From positions 46,100,922 through 46,164,921 of the forward strand of contig NC_054743.1 in assembly GCF_018143015.1 (NCBI RefSeq): a stretch of 64,000 nt of DNA. Direction: 5' to 3'. The notes below the pieces were generated by a model. It was not told the origin of the DNA. It was given only the letters and a program-made list of their open reading frames with translations, and did not search any database. This document shows, piece by piece, positions 23,259 to 34,405 of the stretch (its first letter is position 1; every line of letters begins with the position of its first letter). Made by a program: the position numbers and the translations under genes. Source of the DNA: Lytechinus variegatus (Eukaryota; Echinodermata; Echinoidea; Temnopleuroida; Toxopneustidae).

Positions 23259-25369
23259 CTAGATTTTAATTCGTCATGAGGACGAATTAGGTGTTCTGTC
23301 ATGAATTTTCATTCAGTGTCGGCTAATGTTGTATGAAATGAATTACTTAGATATGATTGATAATCTTGATCATAGACATCATAGGAATAAATTTGGATCA
23401 TTGCTAAATGTGATTATTAATGTGGTGATGACAATCGTGATGATTATAATGATGGTGGTGATAATACAATACCGTAAATATGAAATGAAGTTTGGAGCAA
23501 AATGTAAAATGCCTTAAAAACTCCTAAAAATTTTCAGAAGATGTTACCAAAATTGACATTCTAAAATTGAGCAATGAAAGGCGCCTTAATTTTCACAGCA
23601 GCTAATTTTTAATCGACAGTTTTAAGTTTTTTATGCAAAATCTTTTTAAAAATCCTTTGTACTGTTAGCAATTTTTTTTCAAGATTTCAAGCAAGAATTT
23701 TTACAATTTCTATGGGTATAAATTTCACAGAATACTTGAAAATTCATAGGTGATATTTTTTAAAAATAAAATATCTTTAATACTTTTGTTCAAAATTTCT
23801 GCTAAATTTCAATTATTTTAACAACTGATCAGTGATGTTTTTTTATAAAAGAATTAACTAGAATTTTGTTGTAAAAGTTTGTACAATTTCTGAAAATTTC
23901 TAAACATTTCACATTTTTTCCGTCAAGAATTTTCAATATCCATTGATTAATTAAGTATGACTGAAATTTACTTGAAAATTCTTTCGTGATGATTTTTAAT
24001 GAAAAAAGTCAGGTAACATATTAAAATACAAGCAATTTACCGCAAAATTTAGGGAAAATGTGTAATAAACTAAATTACACTTTTGAATTTTATATAAGGT
24101 ACCTGAAAATTTGTTATACGTTATATTCAATAAAAATGACCACAAAAAACCCCGGGAATTTCCAAAAAATGTCTTGAATGAAAATTTCAACCGAATAGCG
24201 TTTCAATATTGTAGCGTTTATGAAAAAAATACATAAATGATGTTTTACAATGTAAAAATTACCTCTTAAAAAGTTCAGGAAAAACTACGAAAAATGTCCT
24301 ACATGAAAAACCCCACAGCCAGTACGCTTGAATTATACAAGAAGACCGTAAAATTGAATAATAAAACACTTTCTAAAAAAAATTCTCAAAAATTAGGCAA
24401 AGAAAAAATTTGCGGAAACTTAAACAGGTCACAAAACATTGATGCTTGTGCAAAAATTTAAATTATTGCACGTTATTTGTAGAGAATTCTTTCGACTACA
24501 TCACATAAAAATTTGACAGAGAACGGATCACTAATAATGAAGATACGGTGAAATATGCATTAATACGTTGACGTATGTTGCGAAAATATGTAATTTTTAT
24601 TTTTTACGTAATTTTGTGGTATTTATGCAATTTCCAGTTGAGATATTGACTATATCGACGAGTTAGGAAAAATTGGGGGTCAACTGACTCCCTGAAGAGC
24701 TACAGTGAATTTTATATAGGCATATTTTTGCCCACTTATGACTTATTTTACGAGTTTGCACGCGCGTGCAATGCAAATTTGAATGGACGCGCATTCCGGT
24801 ATTATTGGTCGTAAGAGGCTGAATGAGGTATCAAATTAATCAGAAGATAATGGACAATGGACAGACATAAAATAAATGACGACTCGAAGAGGCATACCTA
24901 TGGTAGGAGCGAGAACGCGCATGCATACCTGTGCGCGCGCAAATTCTTGACATGCTCAAAATGGCCTGAAACGTACCCAAACTTGACCACGGTTGATTTG
25001 GAGAATTTTCAAATTTTGACGCGCGCGTACGTGCGCGTCGTGACCTTTGCCTGACCTCTGTTGACATGTCCTGATGACTTGTCACCTGAACTTGATATGA
25101 TGCAAATATGGATGATTTTTTATGATTAGTTGCGAAGATATGATCAATCATTTAATTTCACAAAATGGCGCCTGGATGACGTCATCATGATTTGATAACC
25201 TTTAAAAGTTTCGTTTCGCATGTTCATAATGATTGCCATACATGACATAAAAATCAAGGAAATTGACATCCCGATATTGAGATAAAGTGGTCACTAGCTT
25301 TGGCAATAAACATAAAAGAATTCTGACGAATATAATAGGTGATCTGTCATATTCATGACAGACCACCTA
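23259..25369 (+). mobile_element. Element A: about 2.1-kb non-autonomous element inserted in the LRR intron
   Basis: Its limits come from comparison with the paralogous intron near 46,815, which runs straight from GAAATAAA to the TTAAAAGTTGTTAC sequence. The left end starts CTAGATTTTAATTCGTC with a small hairpin (ATTCGTC/GACGAAT) and then TTAGGTGTTCTGTC; the right end finishes GACAGACCACCTA. The interior is AT-rich with CpG-rich islands (GCACGCGCGTGCAATGC, about 24,759-24,775) and no long ORF. Its sequence around 24,650-24,780 is the reverse complement of 26,390-26,520 in element B, so A and B belong to one family. Confidence 0.7.
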
Positions 25370-25585
25370 AAAATTGTTAAAAGTTGTTACACAAGGTTCA
25401 TTTCGCAGTGCAGCATCATGCAACTGCTACGTACAAAACGACCAAAATGCTTACAGTCCTGAGAGTTAAGAGTATAATATTCAAAATGATTTAATATGTT
25501 TTTAGCTTTTGATAAATATATTTTTATCAAAATTTAGACAAAATACAATTTAAAGCGGTTTATCGTAAGTAATATAACCAATCAT

Positions 25586-25800
25586 GTGGAATTCTCTTCC
25601 ACAGAGTTTGAAAACCCAGACTTTACTGAAACACCTTCAAGGGAAACCTGAAAACATATACTTTTTTGAGTGCTTTTTGATAAATATTGACTTATTGTTC
25701 AGGCATGTATTATAACTAATAGTTTTTTGTTGTTCTGCTCTGAAGCTCCTTGAGCATCTAATCAAGAAAGAAAATGCGCTATACAAATCTCATGTATTAT
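25586..25800 (+). mobile_element. LINE 3'-end fragment in intron (shared with 47.1 kb)
   Basis: GTGGAATTCTCTTCCACAGA translates as the WNSLPQSL motif common at the C-terminus of L2/CR1-like LINEs, followed by a frameshifted FKGNLK-type stretch, a CTCCTTGAGCATCTA-type 3' UTR and a remnant of a (TTA)n tail. The same fragment at the same intron position lies at 47,098-47,310, so it predates the duplication of these two units. Element B has inserted into its tail. Confidence 0.7.
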
Positions 25801-27437
25801 TAGGTGGTCTGTCTATGACAGATCACCTCTTAATTTCGTCAGAATTTTCTTTATTTATTTTTCGCACCTATGTTTGTCGTCAACTTTTCTCGGAATAGGC
25901 TTAATTAATTTTACTGATTTCTTCGTCATATATAGAGTCTATCATAGAGACGGCATACTAAGCTTTTCAAGGTCTTATGTTCACGATGACGTCATCTACC
26001 CGCCCTTTTGTAAAATTCTTCATTTGATCATATCTTCATTATCAATTATCAAAATTTACCAATATTTACATGACATTAACTTCAGATCAAACGTCAACTG
26101 TCAATGTCATCAAAGGTCATGTAAAGGTCATGACGCGCGCGTCAAAGGTAAAAAAATCTCCAAATGGCCTATGAATTTTTTTTGGTAGTTTCAGGTCATT
26201 TTGAGCATTTCAAAAATTTGCGCGCGCGCACATATGCGCGCGTTTCCGTGCGTAATGCCTTAACGCAGTGCAAAAACACCGTTTTTTACATCATTGCATT
26301 GATAATATAATTTTGAGCAATTTGATACCCAATTTAGTTCTCTATGACTAATAATAAAGTAATAAAGAATTTACCACACGTTAAAGTTTGCAGCACGTGT
26401 GCGCGCGAGCTCTCACTATAGGCCATATATGGGCAAAAACATGCCTATTGAAAATTCACTGTAGCTCTCTAGATAGTCCGTTGACCCCAATTTTTTCATA
26501 TATCGATAGAGTATGAGTTGCAGATTCGATTTCATGTCACCATTGTCCCCAAATCATAACTTGACGTCATCAAAATGGCGCCTAAACTAAAAAAAATTTT
26601 TTTTTTTCAAAAATGACGTCGTCAAATTTATGCACATTTGGTTGTAACTTCTCAAATATCAATAGTTTTTCACCCAGATTTTGATATGTTGTAGTTCAGA
26701 ATCTACTCTTTCTCTTAGTAAACATGAATTTTCGTTTTGAGAAACGCATCATTGCGTAAAACAGCAATGAAAAGAGGCATGTCATTTTCCTCATTTTGCG
26801 TGTAATCTCTATGGGACATGACTTTTTCTCAAAAACTGGATTCAACATTCCTCTATTTCGTGAGTCATATCTCCATTGTTTCTTGTCAGTTTTCCCTGAG
26901 TTTTCAGTATGATGTAGCTGATATTCTGAGCTTTTAGAATAATTCCTTTATTTGTTGATCAGATGCCGGAATCATGCCCGTTTTTTTCACTTGCAAAATT
27001 GGAATTGTAATTCTCAAAATTGCTTACGTGTAATCTCTATGGGGAACATCATGGCTCAATGGATAACGCATTTGACTTGCTTTCTTAAGGGCGCAGGTTC
27101 GAGTCCTGGGGTAGACAAGATGATTTTTTTCTTTTTCTTTCTTTTTACCGCCTCGTACATGATCCGTTATGATGATTTTATGGTATAAAAATTAAAATTT
27201 ATCAAGATAAAACAGATTATAATTACTTTTTTCATATCACATGTATTATCATACATCAAAGAGACCATTTTCATAGTGCTTTATCATCTCCCGTCTTTCA
27301 CAAGTATTCTATATATAATGAACATTCAGTTGTCATCACGAAGATCATTTTGATCTGCATGAACATGGTAATAGTAATCATGATGGCAAGAATAAAGACA
27401 GACCACCTAATTCGTCCACATGAAGAATTAAAATACA
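25799..27437 (-). mobile_element. Element B: about 1.6-kb relative of element A, opposite orientation
   Basis: Left end TTAGGTGGTCTGTC, right end GACAGACCACCTAATTCGTCC continuing into a hairpin-forming GAAGAATTAAAATACAG; this is the inverse arrangement of element A. Both ends interrupt sequence that is continuous in the paralogous intron (47,305-47,330). It contains CpG-rich patches (GCGCGCGCACATATGCGCGCG) and a tRNA-like segment at 27,045-27,118. No transposase ORF. Confidence 0.7.
27045..27118 (+). tRNA. tRNA-like sequence (pseudo-tRNA or SINE head) inside element B
   Basis: TGGCTCAATGG (27,052-27,062) fits an A box and GGTTCGAGTCC (27,096-27,106) a B box, 33 bp apart. The start and end (AACATCA, GTAGACA) do not form a normal acceptor stem and the anticodon arm is not convincing, so it is probably a decayed tRNA or captured SINE head, not a functional tRNA. 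Element A lacks it. Confidence 0.4.
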
Positions 27438-27954
27438 GTTACTATTATTATTATCAATATGATTTTTAGGTCTTAACCGTTAGGTAAAATGTTCAGAATA
27501 CATTCAAATAAATTGAAATTAGAAAGTAAAATATTGTTCGATTGTGTAGTAATTATTCATATTTAGTCTAGTCCTGTGATCATAATGCTTGTTTAATCCG
27601 AATCTAAAGACTAATAACCTTCATTTTGTTTACACCGCTATAATGCCACGATGCAAATAAATTGAAATTCTATTTGTCTGAAATACAGGTACATTTATTG
27701 TTGAGCAAGTTGCGTATTTCATCATAATATGTCAATTGCATTGTGTATATTGGTTGATCTTGTTTATGACTTTTCCTGGGTCTTGCTTATACTATTGCTT
27801 ATTAAATGACAGTTGGTTTTGATAACAATTCAAGGAGATATTCATTATACAAGGTTGAATTGCCAATTTTAGTTTATATATGAGACAATTAGAAGATCAA
27901 TATGGCTTTATAAAGTACTCTCCCTTTATATAAACACCTCCTAATAAACAGTAC

Positions 27955-28119
27955 CTTCGCAGTTGATGCCATTGACGATGATGTTGAGTAGAAGTCATCA
28001 TGATACTGACCGGAGAGTGTGAGGTTCTTCAGATGATTCATCTTACAGATGAACTGAGCAAGATCCCGTGATGCAGACTGACGTTGACAAAGATTCTCTC
28101 TGAGATGAATAATCTCAAT
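27955..28119 (-). CDS. LRR exon 11, 55 codons
   Basis: Reads IEIIHLRENLCQRQSASRDL, with Cys at residue 11 and Gln at 14 where the others have Ser and Pro, then the common second LRR with LTLSGQ. Donor GTACTG. The intron upstream of it in transcription (plus-strand right) contains the 5.8-kb palindromic element. Confidence 0.85.
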
Positions 28120-28617
28120 CTGATGAAATAGTAACGTGAAAATGAAATCAAAATTTCTTTACATTCCTTGCACTCGAGTGTGTATTGAAATCATATCAAC
28201 CATATTAATAATTAATCCCATTAACACATGGACACAAAACGAAATTCCAGGCGACTTATTGTGTAATACGTGGCCTATATGATTTCCTGTCTTAACTGTT
28301 GAATAAAATATTCATAATACATTAGAATGAATTGAAATCAGAAAGTGAAACACTGTTCGATTTTCTTGTAATAACACCATTAAGTCTGGTCTTTAAATTA
28401 CAATGCATGTTTAATCCAAACAATATACCCAATAGCCTTCATTTCTTTCACCACTTTAATGCCACGATACAAATATTCTGAAATTAATAATACATTAATA
28501 AATACATTTATTTTTGAGCGAGTAGTGCATTTTTATGACAATATGTCATTATGCCAAATGCATGTTGTATATTGGTTATCATGATAAATAACTTTTAGTA
28601 GTTAAAGGTGAGACCTC

Positions 28618-28915
28618 ATCCTATGACCTTTGACCCCATGACCTTTAACCCGGTCATGACCTTTGACCCATGCTCTTTGACCCACGACCTTTGACCACAC
28701 GACCCTTGACCACATGACCTTTGACCCGGTCAGCCTTTAACCAATGCCCTTTGACCTGGTCACCCACGCCCTTTGACCACATGACCTTTAGCCGGTCAGC
28801 CACATGACCCTTGACCCATGCCCTTTGACCACATGACCTTTGACCCAACCTTTATTCCGGTCAGCCATGACCTTTAGTCCGGTCAGTCTTTGACCTTTAG
28901 CCGGACAGCCATGAC
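28618..28915. repeat. Outer tandem-repeat domain of the foldback element, left arm
   Basis: About 18 imperfect units of 14-17 bp based on ATGACCTTTGACCC, with CCGGTCAGCC interspersed. On the other strand the unit contains GGTCAAAGGTCA, i.e. two direct AGGTCA half-sites one base apart. Confidence 0.9.
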
Positions 28916-28950
28916 CCAAACGGCCATCACGCAGACTTCCGGTCAGCCGG

Positions 28951-29051
28951 TGACGTCATAGAATTCCCCTTCGGTTATTGCGCCATATTGCGCCACCGTT
29001 GCGTAAGTCATAAATGATACGAAGCAGCGTCATATATCCACCGTGACGTCA
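28951..29051. promoter_or_regulatory. Two perfect CRE octamers in a 93-bp direct repeat (left arm)
   Basis: TGACGTCA at 28,951-28,958 and 29,044-29,051, each followed by a GAATTCCCC...GGTTATTG segment, showing that the two are copies of one duplicated module. The right arm has the mirror copies at 34,056-34,063 and 34,149-34,156. A third, mutated version (TGATGTCATCCCAGGGAATT) follows at about 29,758. Binding by CREB/ATF is inference. Confidence 0.5.
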
Positions 29052-30567
29052 TCCCAGGGAATTCCCCCTTGGTTATTGCACCATATTGCGACACCGTTGC
29101 GTAAGTCTGTCACACGTAGCAGCGACGTTGCATTTATATTTTTAGCATATGACACGATGCGAGGCATTTATACAGTTTCATATTCAAAAAGTGAAATCCG
29201 ACTCTCTCTGCCTACCAGCAGGTATATCGAGTTCTCGCGTCAAGGGGTCTATGTCGGTTTCATAATTATATGCGAAAAGTAAATTTTCACTCATGTTGTA
29301 TATTCAATAGGCAATTTTAAACTTCCTTGTCGCTACACTAAGATGGTTATATCGTCCATTATGTACTACAGCGGAAAGGATATTATTGTTCAACGAGAGG
29401 CGGGGGTTTTTGCTGCCGGATCAAAATATACGCTGGAGGAATGATGGACGGAGGGTGTGAATAGGAGAAGAAAGAGGTAATGCATTATTTAAATCAATTT
29501 ATTCTGTTTTTCTTTGTTTTTGTTTTTGCATTCTTTTTGTTTTTTTGTTTGTTGTTTTTAATGAATGAAAGAGGGGGTAGTACATGTATTGGGGATAGTT
29601 CTTTTCATGCTTAAGAAACAGAGCCGGTGATTTCGTAGTGGTAATTTCCTTACGTCATGCATATTCAAGTATCAGATCGTCATATTCTATTTATGGTAAC
29701 ACGAAACGTGCAATAGGCCTACTTATCGGGGTCACGGGTTATCAATTTTAGTAACGTGATGTCATCCCAGGGAATTACCCTTTACCCGGTATCACACCAC
29801 AGTTGCGCAATCATCGCCGCGTATAGGATACGATGCACAGCTTCTTATTCAACAGTTGTCTATCTCCGCCTACCAGCAGATATGTCAAAGTGCCTCGCGT
29901 TTCACGAATCGATCAACACACGCGCGGCCAACGCGCGTCATTGAACTTGGGATATCCTATTGGAAAGGTGAATGCCGAATCCCTCTGCCTCGTATTACAA
30001 CAATTATTGATAATCCAATATGTGATTATAATCATGATACTAGTGACATCTCAGGCTCTACTCATTGCAGACTTTTCCCCATCAAAACTCTCTTTTACAT
30101 ACTGTTTTCCTCATTTTTCCATACTTTCATAACTCACACGAGCTGTCCGGCTCTCTGACTCGCAAAAAGTAAACCAGTAGATGACTCCTTTAAATCAACT
30201 CCATTCATGCGCAGTACAGATAACATGAAACACTATACAGTCAAGGATGGTTCTTTATTATTATTATCATTTATTCTATTCCATTTCAAGGTAGATAGGT
30301 TCAGATAGTGTATACACAGCAGATTTTGATACAAAGGTAACAATAATGTAAGTTATGTTATCAAATTATGTTGACAGAACAAAATAATTTTTCTCTGTTC
30401 ATTGTTAATTTTCAATTCGAAGTTCTCGTTTTTCTATAACTTCGCTTAACTCAATGGATTGTAACACATGTATAGGGATGGCATTCGGAAAATATGAACA
30501 CAATGAAGTTCAAACTGTCATGACGACGTTTTCTTGATTATTATTTGACAAGCTGATTTTTGTGCCT

Positions 30568-31137
30568 TTAGTTGTAGACTCCATCTTCACCCTCCGTTTC
30601 TTCTCCACCATCATCATTATCGTCAGCTTGATACTGGAATAAACCATCGAATTGTGAACTATGCCTGGCTAACACTCTCTGTACTGCTTTCCGGAATTCC
30701 ATTCCATTCTCTAATCTTTCCGTTAGATCGGACACGATTCCATGATTGATGTCAGCGTCTTCGAGGTGCACGTTCTGCTGCAAGAACTGAGAGTAAAGAT
30801 CGAAAAAGATGCGTTTGACTGCCCACAGTAGTTTCACGTGAGCCTTTGCTTTAGCGTCTTCTTCTTCCATTCCTTCTGAGACGTATTTCTGATATTTTTC
30901 GTCTCTCAAGTCCTTGGTGGCTGTCATGGCTTGCTCTAACCATCCTCGATAAGCAAGGTTGTCTTCAGTTTCATCCATGTTTGCTGATTTGTGTCCATCG
31001 CTTACTGATGCGCTCATTTCGGAATCACCGTTGGATTCTTCAACTTTTTGCAATTGAGAGGGTGGGTCGGAGTCTTCGTCTTCACTTGTTTCTTCTCGAG
31101 TATCATGCTCATTTTTGTTCATGCCTCTGCATATCAT
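30568..31137 (-). CDS. Acidic 189-residue protein of foldback element, left-arm copy
   Basis: Starts MICRGMNKNEHDTREETSED. The first 60 residues are acidic and Ser/Glu-rich (probably disordered); residues about 60-170 are predicted helical, with LAYRGWLEQAMTATKDLRDE, RIFFDLYSQFLQQNV and FRKAVQRVLARHSSQF; the C-terminus is acidic again (DDNDDGGEETEGED). No zinc finger, DDE triad, signal peptide or membrane segment. It is transcribed outward from the centre of the palindrome, like the copy on the other arm, so the central repeats could act as a shared divergent promoter. I do not recognise the family. Substitutions between the two copies are mostly amino-acid changing, so current constraint on both is doubtful. 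Confidence 0.6.
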   Translation of the reverse strand: MICRGMNKNEHDTREETSEDEDSDPPSQLQKVEESNGDSEMSASVSDGHKSANMDETEDNLAYRGWLEQAMTATKDLRDEKYQKYVSEGMEEEDAKAKAHVKLLWAVKRIFFDLYSQFLQQNVHLEDADINHGIVSDLTERLENGMEFRKAVQRVLARHSSQFDGLFQYQADDNDDGGEETEGEDGVYN

Positions 31138-31309
31138 ACTTCCTACTAAAGGTTTAATCGCATTGTGAACAAGCGTAACGGTTGGACATATCCAAAGTAT
31201 TCATGTTGACTCGATGATTATTTGTTGGGAAATGAAGAATATTAACGTTCAACCTTGTATTAATACGAATCATGAAACGCGCGCGAAGGTACTTTGATTA
31301 CATTGATTA

Positions 31310-31475
31310 CATATATTTTTACGGATGTTAACGGATTCTTACGGATCCTTACGGACTTTTACGGGCGTTTACGAATTCTACGGATTCTTACGGATCCATA
31401 CGGTTTTTTACGGGCGTTTGCGGATTCTTACGGGCGTTTACGGATTTTTACGGATTCTTATGGATCGATGCTTTC
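31310..31475. repeat. Central tandem repeats of the foldback element, left side
   Basis: Roughly 14 units of 10-12 bp built on TTACGGATTC and TTTACGGGCG. Mirror copy on the other side at 31,545-31,795, where the array is longer. Confidence 0.85.
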
Positions 31476-31507
31476 ATATAATCTCAAGGAAAATATGTTC
31501 ATCCATG

Positions 31508-31540
31508 TTGGAATGACTCATGCAGCATGGTTCATTCCAA
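31508..31540. repeat. Innermost hairpin at the palindrome centre
   Basis: TTGGAATGA at 31,508 pairs with TCATTCCAA ending at 31,540 around a GCATGG-containing loop; this marks the symmetry axis of the element. Confidence 0.8.
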
Positions 31541-31544
31541 CGTG

Positions 31545-31795
31545 GAAAATCCGTAAACATCCGTAAACGCCCGTAAAAATCCGTAAGGATCCGTAAAAAT
31601 CTGTAAACGCCCTTAATAATCCGTAAACATCAGTAAATGCCCGTAAGGATCTGTAAAAATCCGTACACGCCCGTAAGATTCCGTAAGCGCCCGTAAGGAT
31701 CCGTAAAAATCCGTAGACATCCATAGAATCCGTAAACGCCCGTAAAAATCCGTAAGGATCCGTTAGAATCCGTTAACATCCGTAAAAATATATGT
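31545..31795. repeat. Central tandem repeats of the foldback element, right side
   Basis: About 23 units of 10-11 bp (ATCCGTAAAA, GCCCGTAAGG), the reverse complement of the left array but about 90 bp longer, so the arms differ in array length at the core. Confidence 0.85.
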
Positions 31796-31966
31796 AATCA
31801 ATGTAATCAAAGTACCTTCGCGTGCGTTTCATGATTCGTATTAATACAAGGTTGAACGTTAATATTCTTCATTTCCCAACAAATAATCATCGAGTCACCA
31901 TGAATACTTTGGATATGTCCAACCGTTACGCTTGTTCACAATGCGATTAAACCTTTAGTAGGAAGT

Positions 31967-32545
31967 ATGATATGCAGAGGCATGAACAAAAATGAGCATG
32001 ATACTCGAGAAGAAACAAGTGAAGACGAAGACTCCGACCCACCCTCTCAATTGCAAAAAGTTGAAGAATCCAACGGTGATTCCGAAACGAGCGCATCAGA
32101 AAGCAATGGACACGAATCGTCAATAACAGCAAACATGGATGAAACTGAAGACAACCTTGCTTATCGAGGATGGTTAGAGCAAGCCATGACAGCCACCAAG
32201 GACTTAAGAGACGAAAAATATCAGAAATACGTCTCAGAAGGAATGGAAGAAGAAGACGCTAAAGCAAAGGCTCACGTGAAACTACTGTCGGCAGTCAAAC
32301 CCATCTTTTTCGATCTTTACTCTCAGTTCTTGCAGCAGAACGTGTACCTCGAAGACGCTGACATCAATCATGAAATCGTGTCCGATCTCACGGAAAGATT
32401 AGAGAATGGCATGGAATTCCGGAAAGCCGCACAGAGAGTGTTAGCCAGGCATAGTTCACAATTCGTTGGTTTATTCCAGTATCAAGCTGACGATAATGAT
32501 GATGGTGGAGAAGAAACGGAGGGTGAAGATGGAGTCTACAACTAA
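31967..32545 (+). CDS. Acidic 192-residue protein of foldback element, right-arm copy
   Basis: Same protein as the left-arm ORF in opposite orientation: identical first 39 residues, ten amino-acid replacements after that, and three extra residues in the Ser-rich acidic segment (in-frame 9-bp difference). I count about ten amino-acid-changing and four silent differences, close to what unconstrained change would give. Both frames are nevertheless complete, suggesting recent origin of the arms or repeated correction of one arm by the other. Function unknown; a DNA- or partner-binding accessory protein of the element is possible but unsupported. Confidence 0.6.
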   Translation: MICRGMNKNEHDTREETSEDEDSDPPSQLQKVEESNGDSETSASESNGHESSITANMDETEDNLAYRGWLEQAMTATKDLRDEKYQKYVSEGMEEEDAKAKAHVKLLSAVKPIFFDLYSQFLQQNVYLEDADINHEIVSDLTERLENGMEFRKAAQRVLARHSSQFVGLFQYQADDNDDGGEETEGEDGVYN

Positions 32546-34204
32546 AGGCACAGAAATCAGCTTGTCAAATAATAATAATCCAAGAAAACGTCGTTATGAC
32601 AGTTTGAACTTCACTTTGTTCATATTTTCCGAATGCCATCCCTATACATGTGTTACAATCCATTGAGTTAAGCGAAGATATAGAAAAACGAGAACTTCGA
32701 ATTGAAAATTAACAATGAACAGAGAAAAATTATTTTGTTCTGTCAACATAATTTGATAACATAACTTACATTATTGTTACCTTTGTATCAAAATCTGCTG
32801 TGTATACACTATCTGAACCTATCTACCTTGAAATGGAATAGAATAAATGATAATAATAATAAAGAACCATCCTTGACTGTATAGTGTTTCATGTTATCTG
32901 TACTGCGCATGAATGGAGTTGACTTAAAGGAGTCATCTACTGGTTTACTTTTTGCGAGTCAGAGAGCCGGACAGCTCGTGTGAGTTATGAAAGTATGGAA
33001 ATATGAGGAAAACAGTATGTAAAAGAGAGGTTTGATGGGGAAAAGTCTGCAATGAGTAGAGCCTGAGATGTCACTAGTATCATGATTATAATCACATATT
33101 GGATTACCAATAATTGTTGTAATACGAGGCAGAGGGAGTCGGCATTCACCTTTCGAATAGGATATCCCAAGTTCAATGACGCGCGTTGGCCGTGCGTGTA
33201 GTGATCGATTCGTGAAACGTGAGGCACTTTGACATATCTGCTGGTAGGCGGAGATAGACAACTGTTGAATAAGAAACTGTGCATCGTATCCTATACGCGG
33301 CGATGATTGCGCAACTGTGGTTCAATACCGGGTAAAGGGTTATTCCCTGGGATGACATCATGGTACTAAAATTGATAACCCGTGATCCCGATAAGTATTG
33401 CACGTTTCGTGTTACCATAAATAAAATATGACGATCTGGTACTTGAATATGCATGACGTAAGGAAATTACCACTACGTAATCACCGGCTCTGTTTCTTAA
33501 GCATGAAAAGAATTATCCCCAACACATGTACCACCCCCTCTTTTATTCATTAAAAACAACAAACAAACAAAAAGAATGCAAAAACAAAAACAAAGAAAAA
33601 CATAATAAATTGATTTGAATAATGCATTACCTCTTTCTTCTCCTATTTACACCCTACGTCCATCATTCCTCCAGCGTATATTTTGATCCGGCAGCAAAAA
33701 CCCCCGCCTCTCGTTGAACAATAATACCCTTTCCGCTGTAGTACATAATGGACGATATAACCATCTTAGTGTAGCGACAAGGAAGTTTAAAATTGCCTAT
33801 TGAATATACAACATGAGTGAAAATTTATTTTTCGCATATAATTATGAAACCGACATAGACCCCTTGACGCGAGAACTCGATATACCTGCTGGTAGGCAGA
33901 GAGAGTCGGATTTCACTTTTTGAATATGAAACTGTATAGATGCCTCGCATCGTGTCATATGCTAAAAATATAAATGCAACGTCGCTGCTACGTGTGACAG
34001 ACTTACGCAACGGTGTCGCAATATGGTGCAATAACCAAGGGGGAATTCCCTGGGATGACGTCACGGTGGATATATGACGCTGCTTCGTATCATTTATGAC
34101 TCACGAAAAGGAGGCGCAATATGGCGCAATAACCGAAGGGGAATTCTATGACGTCACCGGCTGACCGGAGGTCTGCGTGGTGGCCGTTTGGGTCATGGCT
34201 GACT

Positions 34205-34405
34205 GGACTAAATGTCGGGTCAAAGGTCATGTGGTCAAAGGGCGTAGGTGACCAGGTCAAAGGGCATGGGTTAAAGGCTGACCGGGTCAAAGGTCATGTG
34301 GTCAAAGGTCGTGTGGTCAAAGGTCGTGGGTCAAAAGGCATGGGTCAAAGGGCGTGGGTCAAAGGTCATGACCAGGTCAAAGGTCATGGGGTCAAAGGTC
34401 ATATG
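34205..34405. repeat. Outer tandem-repeat domain of the foldback element, right arm
   Basis: Imperfect 14-17-bp units GGTCAAAGGTCATGT, mirror image of 28,618-28,915 but about 100 bp shorter. Several perfect or near-perfect GGTCAAAGGTCA motifs (for example 34,217, 34,286, 34,376, 34,391). Confidence 0.9.

Noticed and set aside
28618..28915. CRISPR-like array
   Set aside because: Units are contiguous, 14-17 bp and imperfect with no unique spacers, and the DNA is clearly eukaryotic.
29043..30158. ORFs of 62-100 codons in the left arm (mirrored at 32,959-34,064)
   Set aside because: Overlapping in several frames, no shared domain, no acidic/helical pattern like the main ORF; they appear twice only because the arms are duplicated.
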